Assembly (NCBI RefSeq): GCF_026341775.1
Contig: NZ_JAPEOB010000003.1
Coordinates: 248,001 to 312,000, forward strand
Source of the DNA: Streptomyces sp. NBC_00654
GTDB lineage: Bacteria > Actinomycetota > Actinomycetes > Streptomycetales > Streptomycetaceae
Direction of reading: 5' to 3'
DNA length: 64,000 nucleotides
Part shown: positions 8,865 to 17,477 of the stretch, piece by piece
Position numbering within the stretch: the first letter of the stretch is position 1
Layout: each line of letters begins with the position of its first letter
The notes under the pieces: model-generated
Seen by the model: the letters and a program-made list of their open reading frames with translations, nothing else
Database searches by the model: none
What the model was told of the DNA's origin: nothing
Position numbers and translations under genes: made by a program

Positions 8865-11800
8865 CCGACGAAACGAACCCGCACTCCGCGCACTACGAGC
8901 TGCGCGACGGCCTCGTCGCCCAGCTCCGCAGGGACCTGCTCGGTCCCGGATCACCCGACGAGGTCCTGACACAGGACCCGCCGATCACCACCTATCCGAT
9001 CGGGGTGCTGTTCCCGCGCGCCTCGGACGACGACGCCGAGCGGGCCCTCGGTGAGGACGCGGCCGAGAACGAGGGCCTGGACGACGTGCCGCTGGCGAGG
9101 AGGGGCAGGGACATCGAGGAGTCCGCCCCCGACCTCGGTGTCGCCCACGTCGGCGACCGGCGCCCCTCGTCCATGGGTCTGACGTTCGCCGTCGACCCCG
9201 CCGTTTCGCGACGCCTCGTCGTGCGCACGGAAGCCGCCGTCTACGATCCGGTCGACGCCGACGGACGTCCCGTCGCCGCCGAGCGCGCCCGGGCCCGCAC
9301 CGTCTCCGAGCAGAGGGAGCACTGGCGCAGGCGCCCGCTGACCCTGCGCCCGGAGACCATCGACGTGTCCGTGCCCCGTCGATACCGGATCGACGATCTG
9401 CACCCCGGTGTCGCCATCGACGTCGTGGTCCGGCCGGTGGCTCCCGCGAGCGGGACCGTGACGGTGACGGTGACGTTGATCAACTCACACCTGGTGGGGA
9501 AGCGGGCGCTGCAGGACGCCTTCTGTCTGTACCAGCCCCGCCTCACCGTCAAGACGGAGTCCGGCACCCCGGGCTTCGTCGAACGCCCCTCCGAGCGGCG
9601 GGTGATCGACGCGGAGGTGGCGACGAGCAGGCTGTTGCACCGGCACGCCCCGACCTTCGCCGTGGGACACGGCTGCTCGGCCGAGTGGGACTGGACGCCC
9701 CCGCCCATCGGCGTGCCCCATACGGAGCGCGCCGCCATCGACACCGTACGGACCGAGTTCGTCCCGGCGCACGACGTGCTGCTGACCGATTCCAACCCCG
9801 ACATCGACGATTCGGCCCTCACCATGCAGGGCCTGGCGACCGGGCCCGAGAGCGAGATCCTGGCCGCGCTCAACGATCTGACGGCCGCGTACGCCGAGTG
9901 GATCGATCGCAAGGAGGCGGAGTCGGGCGCGTTTCGCGGCACCCCGCACGAAGCACCGGCCCGCGCGCAGATCGAGCACTGTCGCACGGCGCTCGCCCGG
10001 ATGCGTCGTGGCATCCGGGTTCTCGGCACCGACAGCGACGCGATGCGGGCGTTCCGGCTGGCCAATCGGGCGATGGCCCAGCAGCGCTCCCGCAGCGAGT
10101 GGGTGAAGAAGGGAAGGGAAGGTTCCCCTGACGAGTCCGTCGGGCGCTGGCGTCCGTTCCAGATCTCCTTCATGCTCCTGTGCCTCGAAGGGATCGTGGA
10201 CCCCGGCCACCAGGACCGTTCGGTCGCCGACCTGCTCTGGTTCCCCACCGGTGGTGGCAAGACCGAGGCGTACCTCGGTCTGATCGCCTTCACGACCTTC
10301 CTGCGGCGCATCCGGCTGAAGGAGCACGGAGGGGGTGTCACCGTCCTCATGCGCTACACGCTGAGGCTGCTCACCCTGCAGCAGTTCGAACGAGCGGCGG
10401 CTCTGATCTGCGCCATGGAGCGCATCCGCCTCGGCGACAAGGAAACGCTGGGGACGGATCCCATCTCCATCGGCATGTGGGTCGGCCAGTCCGCCACCCC
10501 CAACAAACTGTCGGTGGCCGAGGAGAGCCTCGCCGAACTGCGGAAGGAGAAGGAGCTCCAGGAGAGGAATCCCGTCCAGCTGCACGCGTGCCCGTGGTGC
10601 GGCACCCGCATGGACGCGCATCAGTACGAGGTCGACGAGCCGGCGAAGCGCATGCACGTCCGGTGCCCGGACACCTGGTGCGACTTCCACCACGGGCTCC
10701 CGGTCCATCTGATCGACGAAGCGGTCTACGACGCGCGCCCCACGCTGGTGATCGCCACCGTCGACAAGTTCGCCGCCATGCCGTGGCGGGAGCAGACAGC
10801 CGCGCTGTTCAACCGCGACCGCTCCGACAGAACCCCGCCTCCGGAGCTGATCGTCCAGGACGAACTGCACCTCATCTCGGGTCCCCTCGGAACGCTCACC
10901 GGTCTGTACGAGACGGCCGTGGACCTGCTGGCCGACGAGCCGAAGGTGATCGCCTCGACCGCGACGATCCGCCGAGCTTCGGACCAGGGCAGGAAACTGT
11001 TCGCCCGCGAGGTCGCCCAGTTCCCGCCGGCGGGGATTGACGCCCGCGACTCCTGGTTCGCCGTGGAGACGCCCAAGGAGCGAAAGGCGAGCCGCCAGTA
11101 CGTCGGTCTCCTCACTCCGAGCACGAGCCAGTCCACGCTTCTCATCCGCACCTACGCCAACCTCCTCCACCGGGCGGCACAGGCCGATGCCACCGATGAG
11201 GTGCGCGACGCCTACTGGACGCTCGTCGGCTACTTCAACAGCCTTCGACTGTTGGCCGCCGCCGAACTTCAGGTCCACGACGACGTCGACGCCTATCTCG
11301 GCTACCTGGCCGAACGTGACGGTCGCGAGCAGCGAAAGATCGTGGAACAGACCGAGTTGACCAGTCGGGCCAACTCCAGCGAGGTTCCCAAGCGGCTCAA
11401 GCAGGTCGAGCAACGGCTCCCCCATCCCGATGTCGTGGACGTCCTCCTGGCCACCAACATGATCTCGGTCGGTGTCGATGTGGACCGGCTCGGTCTGATG
11501 GCGGTCATGGGGCAGCCGCAGACCACTGCCGAGTACATCCAGGCGACCAGCCGGGTCGGCCGCCGCCACCCCGGCCTGGTGGCCGTGATGCTCAACTCGA
11601 ACCGCTCGCGCGACCGTTCGCACTACGAGAGCTTCCAGCACTTCCACTCGGCGCTGTACCGCGAGGTCGAGTCGACCAGTGTGACGCCCTTCTCCTCCCG
11701 CTCCCGCGAGCGCGGTCTGCACGCGGTGGTCGTCGCGCTCGCCCGGATCCTGATCCCCGCGGCCCGACCCGATGACGGTGCCGGACGGATCGACGAGTTC

Positions 11801-12085
11801 CGCGACGAACTGGACCGGATCGTCAGGACGGCGCTCCTGGCCCGGGTCCAGGCGGTCGACCCGGACGAGTACGCGGCGACGGCCGACGCGTTCGACGAGT
11901 TCGTCGAGTGGTGGTCCGAAGAGGCCGAGCTCCATGGCGAGCTCACCTACGAACCCAAGCGCGGCAGGAGGACACCGTCCCTGCTGTGCGCGTTCGACGA
12001 CGACAACGAGGAGGCGTGGCCCACCCTGTGGAGCCTGCGCGATGTCGACGCCGAGTCCGCTCTCTTCATGGAGGCAACCCGATGA
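8861..12085 (+). CDS. drmA: DISARM-type helicase, DrmA-like
   Basis: 1074 residues; ATG overlaps the preceding stop (ATGA). The N-terminal half (LRDGLVAQLRRDLLGPG...) is typical of DrmA-type proteins. The helicase has Walker A FPTGGGKTEAYLGL (P462-T468), a four-cysteine probable zinc site (C577, C580, C602, C607) inserted between the helicase motifs, motif II DELH (667-670), STATIRRA, and a helicase-C region with NMISVGVDVDRL and QATSRVGRRHPGL. In DISARM, DrmA is the SF2 helicase that works with DrmB (established knowledge). Here it follows two other helicases and precedes the DUF1998 gene, so a complex with the downstream product is likely. Confidence 0.86.
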   Translation: MTDETNPHSAHYELRDGLVAQLRRDLLGPGSPDEVLTQDPPITTYPIGVLFPRASDDDAERALGEDAAENEGLDDVPLARRGRDIEESAPDLGVAHVGDRRPSSMGLTFAVDPAVSRRLVVRTEAAVYDPVDADGRPVAAERARARTVSEQREHWRRRPLTLRPETIDVSVPRRYRIDDLHPGVAIDVVVRPVAPASGTVTVTVTLINSHLVGKRALQDAFCLYQPRLTVKTESGTPGFVERPSERRVIDAEVATSRLLHRHAPTFAVGHGCSAEWDWTPPPIGVPHTERAAIDTVRTEFVPAHDVLLTDSNPDIDDSALTMQGLATGPESEILAALNDLTAAYAEWIDRKEAESGAFRGTPHEAPARAQIEHCRTALARMRRGIRVLGTDSDAMRAFRLANRAMAQQRSRSEWVKKGREGSPDESVGRWRPFQISFMLLCLEGIVDPGHQDRSVADLLWFPTGGGKTEAYLGLIAFTTFLRRIRLKEHGGGVTVLMRYTLRLLTLQQFERAAALICAMERIRLGDKETLGTDPISIGMWVGQSATPNKLSVAEESLAELRKEKELQERNPVQLHACPWCGTRMDAHQYEVDEPAKRMHVRCPDTWCDFHHGLPVHLIDEAVYDARPTLVIATVDKFAAMPWREQTAALFNRDRSDRTPPPELIVQDELHLISGPLGTLTGLYETAVDLLADEPKVIASTATIRRASDQGRKLFAREVAQFPPAGIDARDSWFAVETPKERKASRQYVGLLTPSTSQSTLLIRTYANLLHRAAQADATDEVRDAYWTLVGYFNSLRLLAAAELQVHDDVDAYLGYLAERDGREQRKIVEQTELTSRANSSEVPKRLKQVEQRLPHPDVVDVLLATNMISVGVDVDRLGLMAVMGQPQTTAEYIQATSRVGRRHPGLVAVMLNSNRSRDRSHYESFQHFHSALYREVESTSVTPFSSRSRERGLHAVVVALARILIPAARPDDGAGRIDEFRDELDRIVRTALLARVQAVDPDEYAATADAFDEFVEWWSEEAELHGELTYEPKRGRRTPSLLCAFDDDNEEAWPTLWSLRDVDAESALFMEATR

Positions 12086-13926
12086 CCCCTCCCCCCTCCC
12101 GGCGCCGCCGGGCCGGTGCGCCCGAGCGCAGCTATCCCCGTCGGGGCTCCGTCCGCCGGGCGCAGATGATCACGACGTACGGTGTCGGTTCGCTCGTCGC
12201 CGTCGACAACGAGTCGTTCATAGTGACCGGCATCGACTCGTGGAACATCAGTGAGGCGCCGACGATCCACGAGCACCGGTTGGCCCGGGTGCTCGGGGTG
12301 AAGTCGTTCCGTCTGCCGCCCGCTTCGGACGACACGAGCAAGGACGGTGTACACGTCCGCCGCTTCCCTCTGTGGCACTCGTGCCCGACCTGTCAGTCCC
12401 TCCAGCATGTTCGGCTCTTCAACTCCCCGCCGGGGAAGAACGAGTGCGGCGACTGCGGGGAGGACCTCGTTCCCTCGCGCTTCGTCATGGCCTGCTCCAA
12501 GGGACACATCGACGACTTCCCGTACTGGAAGTGGGCGCACCGCAAGAATCGTCAGGAGGGCGACTCCGGTCTCTGCGGCGGTCGGATGCGGCTGCGGACC
12601 AGCGGCAGGACCGCTTCGCTCCGCTCGATCCTGATCTCCTGCACCTGCGGAATCCCCGAGGTGTCCATGGAGGGCGCCTTCCGCGGCACCGCGCTGTCCG
12701 ATCTGAAGGTGTTCTGCGGTGGCAAGCGCCCCTGGCTGAAGGACGCTCCCGCCGAGTCCTGCTCGGAGCGTCCGCGTACGCTCCAGCGCGGTTCGTCCGT
12801 GGCCTGGCAGCCCATCGTGCGGACGGCGCTGTCGATCCCGCCGTGGAGCGACGGACACTTCTCCCGGCTCGCCCCGCACATGGACGAGCTCCGCACGATG
12901 TACGCGGACGGGGACACCCATGGGATCAAGGTCTTCCTCAAGGCCGTCGCCCTCACCAAGAAGTACGACTTCTCGGTCGACAAGGTCATCGCGCTCCTCG
13001 AAGGGGAGAATCACGAGGATGCGGCACCCGATCAGGAACAGGTCAAGGACGACGCCTGCACAGCGCTTCGGAAGCAGGAGTACGAACGGCTGATCGCGGG
13101 CCGAGCCGAGAGCGAGACCGACCACGAGGACCAGTTCGTCTGCGAACCTCCCCGGTCCTCCGCGTCCGTCCTGACTCCCTATGGGCTGGAGGGCCCGATG
13201 CTGGTCAAGCGGCTGCGGGAGGTCCGTGCGCTCAAGGCGTTCTCGCGGGTCGACACACCCGAGACACGCACGGACGTCCAGGAGGCGGCGCTGTCGCTCG
13301 CCGAGATGGACTGGTTGCCCGCCATGGAGGTCCAGGGTGAAGGCGTCTTCCTGAGGCTCGACGAGCAGCGGCTGGACTCCTGGGCACGGAGCGTCGCCGT
13401 CGCGGCCAGGGTCGACCGGATGCGCGCCAACCACCTGCGCATGATGCGGGAACGGGCCCAGGATCCGGCGAGTGTTCCCGACTCGCCGGCCACTCCGCGC
13501 ATGGTTCTCCTGCACACGTTGGCGCACGCACTGATCAACGAGTGGAGCCTGGACGGCGGTTACCCCGCCGCGTCCCTGCGCGAGCGTCTGTACGCGGACG
13601 ACACCATGGCGGGAATCCTCGTCGCCACGGCGACGAGCGATTCCGCCGGAAGCCTCGGTGGCCTGGTCGCCCAGGGCGAACCGGACCACTTGGCCCTGTC
13701 CCTGCGGTCGGCACTCGTCCGGGCCCAGTGGTGTTCGGCCGACCCGCTCTGCGTGGAGTCCGAGGCGAGCGGCGTGGGAGGCATCAACCTGGCGGCCTGC
13801 CACGCCTGCGTCCTCCTGCCCGAGACCAGCTGCGAGTACAACAACGGGCTGCTCGACCGGGCGTTGCTGATCGGCACTCCGGAGGATCCTTCCATCGGAT
13901 TCTTCAGCGAGGCGCTGCGGGCCTGA
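12082..13926 (+). CDS. drmB: DUF1998 protein, DrmB-like
   Basis: 614 residues from an ATG overlapping the drmA stop (ATGA). The N-terminus has RRAQMITTYGVGSLV, typical of DrmB proteins, then a C4 cluster (C101, C104, C122, C125) followed by FVMACSKGHIDDFPY. The C-terminus carries the DUF1998 signature: HTLAHALINEWSLDGGY, then DPLC..., NLAACHACVLLPETSCEYNN, again cysteine-rich. A longer in-frame extension into drmA exists and is rejected in favour of the coupled ATG. DUF1998 proteins partner DrmA in DISARM loading on phage DNA; that role is transferred by family. It ends 8 bp before a convergent gene, closing the operon. Confidence 0.86.
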   Translation: MTPPPSRRRRAGAPERSYPRRGSVRRAQMITTYGVGSLVAVDNESFIVTGIDSWNISEAPTIHEHRLARVLGVKSFRLPPASDDTSKDGVHVRRFPLWHSCPTCQSLQHVRLFNSPPGKNECGDCGEDLVPSRFVMACSKGHIDDFPYWKWAHRKNRQEGDSGLCGGRMRLRTSGRTASLRSILISCTCGIPEVSMEGAFRGTALSDLKVFCGGKRPWLKDAPAESCSERPRTLQRGSSVAWQPIVRTALSIPPWSDGHFSRLAPHMDELRTMYADGDTHGIKVFLKAVALTKKYDFSVDKVIALLEGENHEDAAPDQEQVKDDACTALRKQEYERLIAGRAESETDHEDQFVCEPPRSSASVLTPYGLEGPMLVKRLREVRALKAFSRVDTPETRTDVQEAALSLAEMDWLPAMEVQGEGVFLRLDEQRLDSWARSVAVAARVDRMRANHLRMMRERAQDPASVPDSPATPRMVLLHTLAHALINEWSLDGGYPAASLRERLYADDTMAGILVATATSDSAGSLGGLVAQGEPDHLALSLRSALVRAQWCSADPLCVESEASGVGGINLAACHACVLLPETSCEYNNGLLDRALLIGTPEDPSIGFFSEALRA

Positions 13927-13934
13927 TCGCCCCC

Positions 13935-14591
13935 TCACACGACTCCGCCCAGCTCGGCCTCGAAGTGCGTCTGCGCACGGTCCAGGGCTCCGTCCGGGTC
14001 GCAGCCGTGGGCCCGTAGCCAGTGGAGGAGGTCCGCGATGAGGTTGATCGCGGACTCCTCCGCCCTCGCCACACCGAGCCGCCCGTACGAGGCGTCCTCC
14101 GGCTCGACCACCGACCCCATCAGACCCAGCAGCGCTTCGGCCTTGGCGACCTGCGGCCCTTCGGCATGGTCGACCGACGAACGCAGACCGGTGACCAGTT
14201 CGCACCAGGTGACCTTGGAGTCGCCGCGCAGGTCGACACCCCAGCGCTCGGCGACCCCGTCCACCAGGGCCAGCCCCCGCCCGTCCTCCGATCCGTCCGC
14301 GACCGGACGGAGGACGGGAAGCACGCGTGTGTCCGGGTCGCTCACTTCGATACGAAGGCGACTCCCGTTCATCGAAACGGCCAGCCGGGCCGGGGTGCCC
14401 GGCCCCACGTGCTTGATCACGTTCGCCGCCAACTCGGAGACGCAGAGCTGTGCGTCATGCACCACGCCACCGAGGCCCCAGAGAGCCAGGTTCAGACCGA
14501 TCGCGCGGCGCAGGCCCGCCAACTCCGCAGGTTCCGCCAGGAAGGGGAGAGCCCACGCCTTCCGAATCACACCGAAGCGACAGCCACCCAT
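13935..14591 (-). CDS. ATP-binding (anti-sigma-like, HATPase) regulatory protein
   Basis: 218 residues. The first ~140 residues form a SpoIIAB/RsbW-like GHKL fold: N-box CVSELAANVIKHV, G1 region IEVSDPDTRVLP and a G2-like GRGLALVDGVAERWG. The C-terminal ~70 residues (EESAINLIADLLHWLRAHG) are an added helical segment common in Streptomyces homologues. The ATG chosen has GGGAG about 11 nt upstream; longer in-frame starts run into the divergent promoter. It is divergent from an XRE regulator plus DUF397 gene, the arrangement known from whiJ/abaA-type developmental clusters. Partner sigma or anti-anti-sigma factors are not identifiable. Confidence 0.82.
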   Translation of the reverse strand: MGGCRFGVIRKAWALPFLAEPAELAGLRRAIGLNLALWGLGGVVHDAQLCVSELAANVIKHVGPGTPARLAVSMNGSRLRIEVSDPDTRVLPVLRPVADGSEDGRGLALVDGVAERWGVDLRGDSKVTWCELVTGLRSSVDHAEGPQVAKAEALLGLMGSVVEPEDASYGRLGVARAEESAINLIADLLHWLRAHGCDPDGALDRAQTHFEAELGGVV

Positions 14592-14794
14592 ACAGATCAC
14601 CACTCCCGCGACACCGACAGTCACCCAACGTGTCTGTCCACACAAGAAGAGTGACAGTGGAACTCTCATTTTGGAACTCTCAGACTGCGTCAACGGGAGC
14701 ACTCCAAGCAGTGCACGCCCCCGGCGCACGCTGTCTTGCCCGCCGAACACCTCACCGTGCACCCTCTGAGGGATCTACGCGAAGGGCAACAGTC

Positions 14795-15640
14795 ATGCCA
14801 GTCGGGCCCACCACCCGCAGACGTCAACTCGGCGCGGACCTACGCCGTCTTCGTGAACGCAAGGGCCTCACCCTGGAGGAGGCAGGGGCCCTGGTCGGCA
14901 TCTCCAAGGCGACCTTGAGTCGCTACGAGAGAAAGGAAGGCACGGTCAAGTGGCCGGCGGTCGACGCTCTCTGCCGCGAGTACGACACATCGGACGATGA
15001 GCGTGCGTCGCTCGTCGCGCTGGCCAAGGGCGCCCGGATTCAGGGTTGGTGGCGTTCGCTCGCCGATCCGATCCCCGAGTCCATGAATCTCATGCTGACG
15101 CTTGAGGACGAGGTGGTCAGCGAGGACCACTACGCCTGCATGTACGTGCCCGGCCTCCTCCAGACACGCGCGTACGCGGAGGCTGTGCACCGGGCCTCGG
15201 AGATGCGGAGCACCGAGCAGGAGATCCACCACATGGTGGACATCCGCATGAGACGTCAGGAACTTCTGGCGCGGGACGAGCCCCCACACATCTGGGCAGT
15301 GATCGACGAAGCGGTCATCCGTCGTGTCGTGGGCGGCCGCTCCGTCATGCGCGAGCAGTTGAAGCACCTGCTCGACCTGACCGAACGACCCCACATCACC
15401 GTCCAGATACTTCCGTTCGAGGCCGGTGCCCACGCAGCCGCGGTCGGCAGCTTCGTCGTCCTCGGCGGGCCGACGCCCGAACTCGACGTCGTGTACGTCG
15501 ACATCATCGGTGGTGGCCTGTTCATGGAGAAGCCGCAAGAACTGGCGCGCTATAAAATGGCGTTCGAGTATCTGCGCGCACAGGCACTGGACATCGACAT
15601 GTCTGCCGCGCTCCTGGATCGGGCCTGCAGGGAGCTTTGA
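14795..15640 (+). CDS. XRE-family regulator, WhiJ-like
   Basis: 281 residues. HTH_31-type helix-turn-helix at about 8-65 (LRRLRERKGLTLEEAGALVG, then SKATLSRYERKEG). It is followed by the Streptomyces DUF5753-like ligand/effector region with VPGLLQTRAYAEAV and the C-terminal SFVVLGGPTPELDVVYVD. The start has AAGGG 9 nt upstream. Its stop overlaps the ATG of a DUF397 gene (TGATG), so the two are coupled, and the ATP-binding gene diverges. WhiJ-type proteins repress differentiation genes and DUF397 partners relieve this; that function is transferred by family. Which genes it controls here is unknown. Confidence 0.85.
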   Translation: MPVGPTTRRRQLGADLRRLRERKGLTLEEAGALVGISKATLSRYERKEGTVKWPAVDALCREYDTSDDERASLVALAKGARIQGWWRSLADPIPESMNLMLTLEDEVVSEDHYACMYVPGLLQTRAYAEAVHRASEMRSTEQEIHHMVDIRMRRQELLARDEPPHIWAVIDEAVIRRVVGGRSVMREQLKHLLDLTERPHITVQILPFEAGAHAAAVGSFVVLGGPTPELDVVYVDIIGGGLFMEKPQELARYKMAFEYLRAQALDIDMSAALLDRACREL

Positions 15641-15837
15641 TGGATCAAGAGAACGCGCACTGGTTCAAGTCCTCGTACAGCGGCGGAAGCGGCACCGAGT
15701 GCGTCGAGGTCGCCGACCTGCGCAACGCCGTGGGCGTACGCGACTCGAAACAGGCTCGGGGACCACACCTGACAGTGCGGCGCCACACCTGGTCCAGCTT
15801 CGTCACCGCCCTGGGGCTGCGACAACTCACCGCCTGA
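15640..15837 (+). CDS. DUF397 small regulator partner
   Basis: 65 residues with the DUF397 hallmarks WFKSSYSGGSGTECVEVA and VGVRDSK, ending in the tryptophan/phenylalanine segment WSSFVTAL. The ATG overlaps the stop of the upstream XRE gene by one base. DUF397 proteins are the small third members of whiJ-like loci and act with the XRE protein. Confidence 0.88.
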   Translation: MDQENAHWFKSSYSGGSGTECVEVADLRNAVGVRDSKQARGPHLTVRRHTWSSFVTALGLRQLTA

Positions 15838-15869
15838 GCCCGCCGCTTCTCCGCCCGGCTGCGATGCGG

Positions 15870-17111
15870 TCAAGCGAGGACACCCAGGTGGGTGCCCACT
15901 TCCCTCATCTCTGTCGTGAGCGTGCGGCGCCTCTTGGTGATCTCCTCGAAGGTGATCGCGGCCGACGACTGGTGACGGAACCACTCGGGTGCGACATGGT
16001 CGAGCCGGGCCAACTCCTCCATGGCACCGGTCGGGTCACCCGTGCGCACCTGAGCCCGCGCGAGTTCGAGGTAGTACCGATTCCCGTCGTTGCTGCTCGG
16101 CTTCCCGAGCCGCTTCCAGCTCTTGGGCTGGAGGCTCTCCTCCTCGCTCGACTTGCGGACCACTGATCGCGCGTCGCCGACGATCATGAAGTCCTCAAGC
16201 TCTTTCATGGACGCGGTCACGGGACCGAACATCGACCAGTGGCGAAGAAGGTTCCGGTGCGCCGCACCCACGGCCCTGGCAGCGGTACCGGCAGCGCGGC
16301 GCAGCGCCTTCGCCTCTTCGGGACGGTTGTTACGGGCAGCCGCCGCCGCACCCTCCATCGCCAGGCCTCCCCACGTCGCGTACTCGTCGGGCGAGGCACC
16401 TTTGATCTTCGGCTCGACAACGTCCATCGTCGCGACAGCGATCTCCTCGGCCTCGTCGAAGCGCTCGGTACGCATGAGCATCCAGCACATCCCGCCGACG
16501 CCGGACGCGGCCGTCAGCGGCGCCTCGGCCCTCCGCGCGTCCGAGATGGCCTCCCGAATGGCACCGTGCGCGAGGTCGTACTGACGGATCTGCGTCAGGT
16601 AGCGCCCGACCAGTTGCAGCGCCTCCGATCGGGCGACCAGGGCTTCGATGTGGTCCTGACCCGATTCGTAGTACGCGACTGCCTCACTCACCGCGCGAAT
16701 CAGCGCGGGCAGATCGGCCGCGATGCTCTTGTAGCTGTCACCGAAGTACAGCACCGCATGGTCGTGCGTCATGCGCCGAAGACGACGCAGGTCCGGCTCC
16801 TCACCGGCAGGCGCGCTCGCGGGGACAAGACCGATCGCCGGAGTGAGCGCGATGCGCAACTCGCGCAGATTCAAGCTGTTCGGATCGTCATGCCTGACGG
16901 GCTCCGGCGGACCGGCCGCCATGAGGTCCGACGTCTTTACCCCCAAGGCCCTGGCGATCTGATGAAGTGTCTCCATCCGCACCCCATCGGCACCCTGCTC
17001 GATGCGCCGGATGAGGCCGACCGAGAGCCCCGACCGACGCGCGAGCTGCTCCTGGCTGAGCCCACTCACCCGCCGGTATTTCCCTAGGTTGTCAGCGAGT
17101 TCGTCCGACAT
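15870..17111 (-). CDS. XRE-family regulator with TPR-like C-terminal region
   Basis: 413 residues. HTH at about 8-65 (YRRVSGLSQEQLARRSGLS, then VGLIRRIEQGADG), followed by a long alpha-helical region built of TPR-like repeats (ALVARSEALQLVGRYLTQIRQ; ARNNRPEEAKALRRAAG). This is the common Streptomyces XRE-TPR layout, where the repeats sense a peptide or protein partner. The ATG is preceded by GAAGGGCGG; a longer in-frame extension lacks coding character. A DUF397 gene starts 91 bp away on the other strand, suggesting a divergently arranged pair. Confidence 0.83.
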   Translation of the reverse strand: MSDELADNLGKYRRVSGLSQEQLARRSGLSVGLIRRIEQGADGVRMETLHQIARALGVKTSDLMAAGPPEPVRHDDPNSLNLRELRIALTPAIGLVPASAPAGEEPDLRRLRRMTHDHAVLYFGDSYKSIAADLPALIRAVSEAVAYYESGQDHIEALVARSEALQLVGRYLTQIRQYDLAHGAIREAISDARRAEAPLTAASGVGGMCWMLMRTERFDEAEEIAVATMDVVEPKIKGASPDEYATWGGLAMEGAAAAARNNRPEEAKALRRAAGTAARAVGAAHRNLLRHWSMFGPVTASMKELEDFMIVGDARSVVRKSSEEESLQPKSWKRLGKPSSNDGNRYYLELARAQVRTGDPTGAMEELARLDHVAPEWFRHQSSAAITFEEITKRRRTLTTEMREVGTHLGVLA

Positions 17112-17202
17112 ACGGCACCGCCCTTCGCCACCCAGCGTACGACTCGGGCCGTGCCCAACAGCTTCCCTCGGCCATGATCGAGCGCGTACGCAAGGAGATC
17201 CA

Positions 17203-17436
17203 ATGGTTCCCCATATCCCGTCCGACGAGGCTCTGACCTGGTCCAAGTCCTCCTACAGCGGCGGCAACACCACCGAGTGCCTGGAGGTCGCGAGTCTTGC
17301 CCTGGGCGTGGCGGTCCGTGATTCCAAGCGGGCGGCCGGCCCTCGGCTGACGTTCGGAGCCACTGCTTGGGAGCAGTTCATCGAGGTCGTTCGCGACCAG
17401 GCTTCGGCGATACCCGTGAGCCGGCGTACGTCGTGA
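17203..17436 (+). CDS. DUF397 small regulator partner
   Basis: 77 residues: LTWSKSSYSGGNTTECLEVA, VAVRDSKRAAGPRL and WEQFIEVV match the DUF397 pattern of the copy at 15640. AAGGAGAT precedes the ATG at good spacing. It diverges from the XRE-TPR regulator and ends at a long hairpin shared with the convergent gene. Confidence 0.88.
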   Translation: MVPHIPSDEALTWSKSSYSGGNTTECLEVASLALGVAVRDSKRAAGPRLTFGATAWEQFIEVVRDQASAIPVSRRTS

Positions 17437-17477
17437 CCCGTCTGCCCTCGCCGGATCAGCCGGCGAGGGCAGACGGG
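17437..17477. terminator. Bidirectional terminator hairpin overlapping a gene end
   Basis: Perfect 18-bp arms (17437-17454 and 17460-17477) with a 5-base loop, starting directly after the DUF397 stop. The right arm and the loop include the last codons and stop of the convergent TPR gene, so one element serves both strands. Confidence 0.8.

Noticed and set aside
8861..13926. Complete classical DISARM system
   Set aside because: No DrmC, DrmD/DrmE or methylase gene is visible in the window.
11947..14205. 752-codon minus-strand frame
   Set aside because: Spans drmB and the convergent regulator, which are both better supported by motifs.
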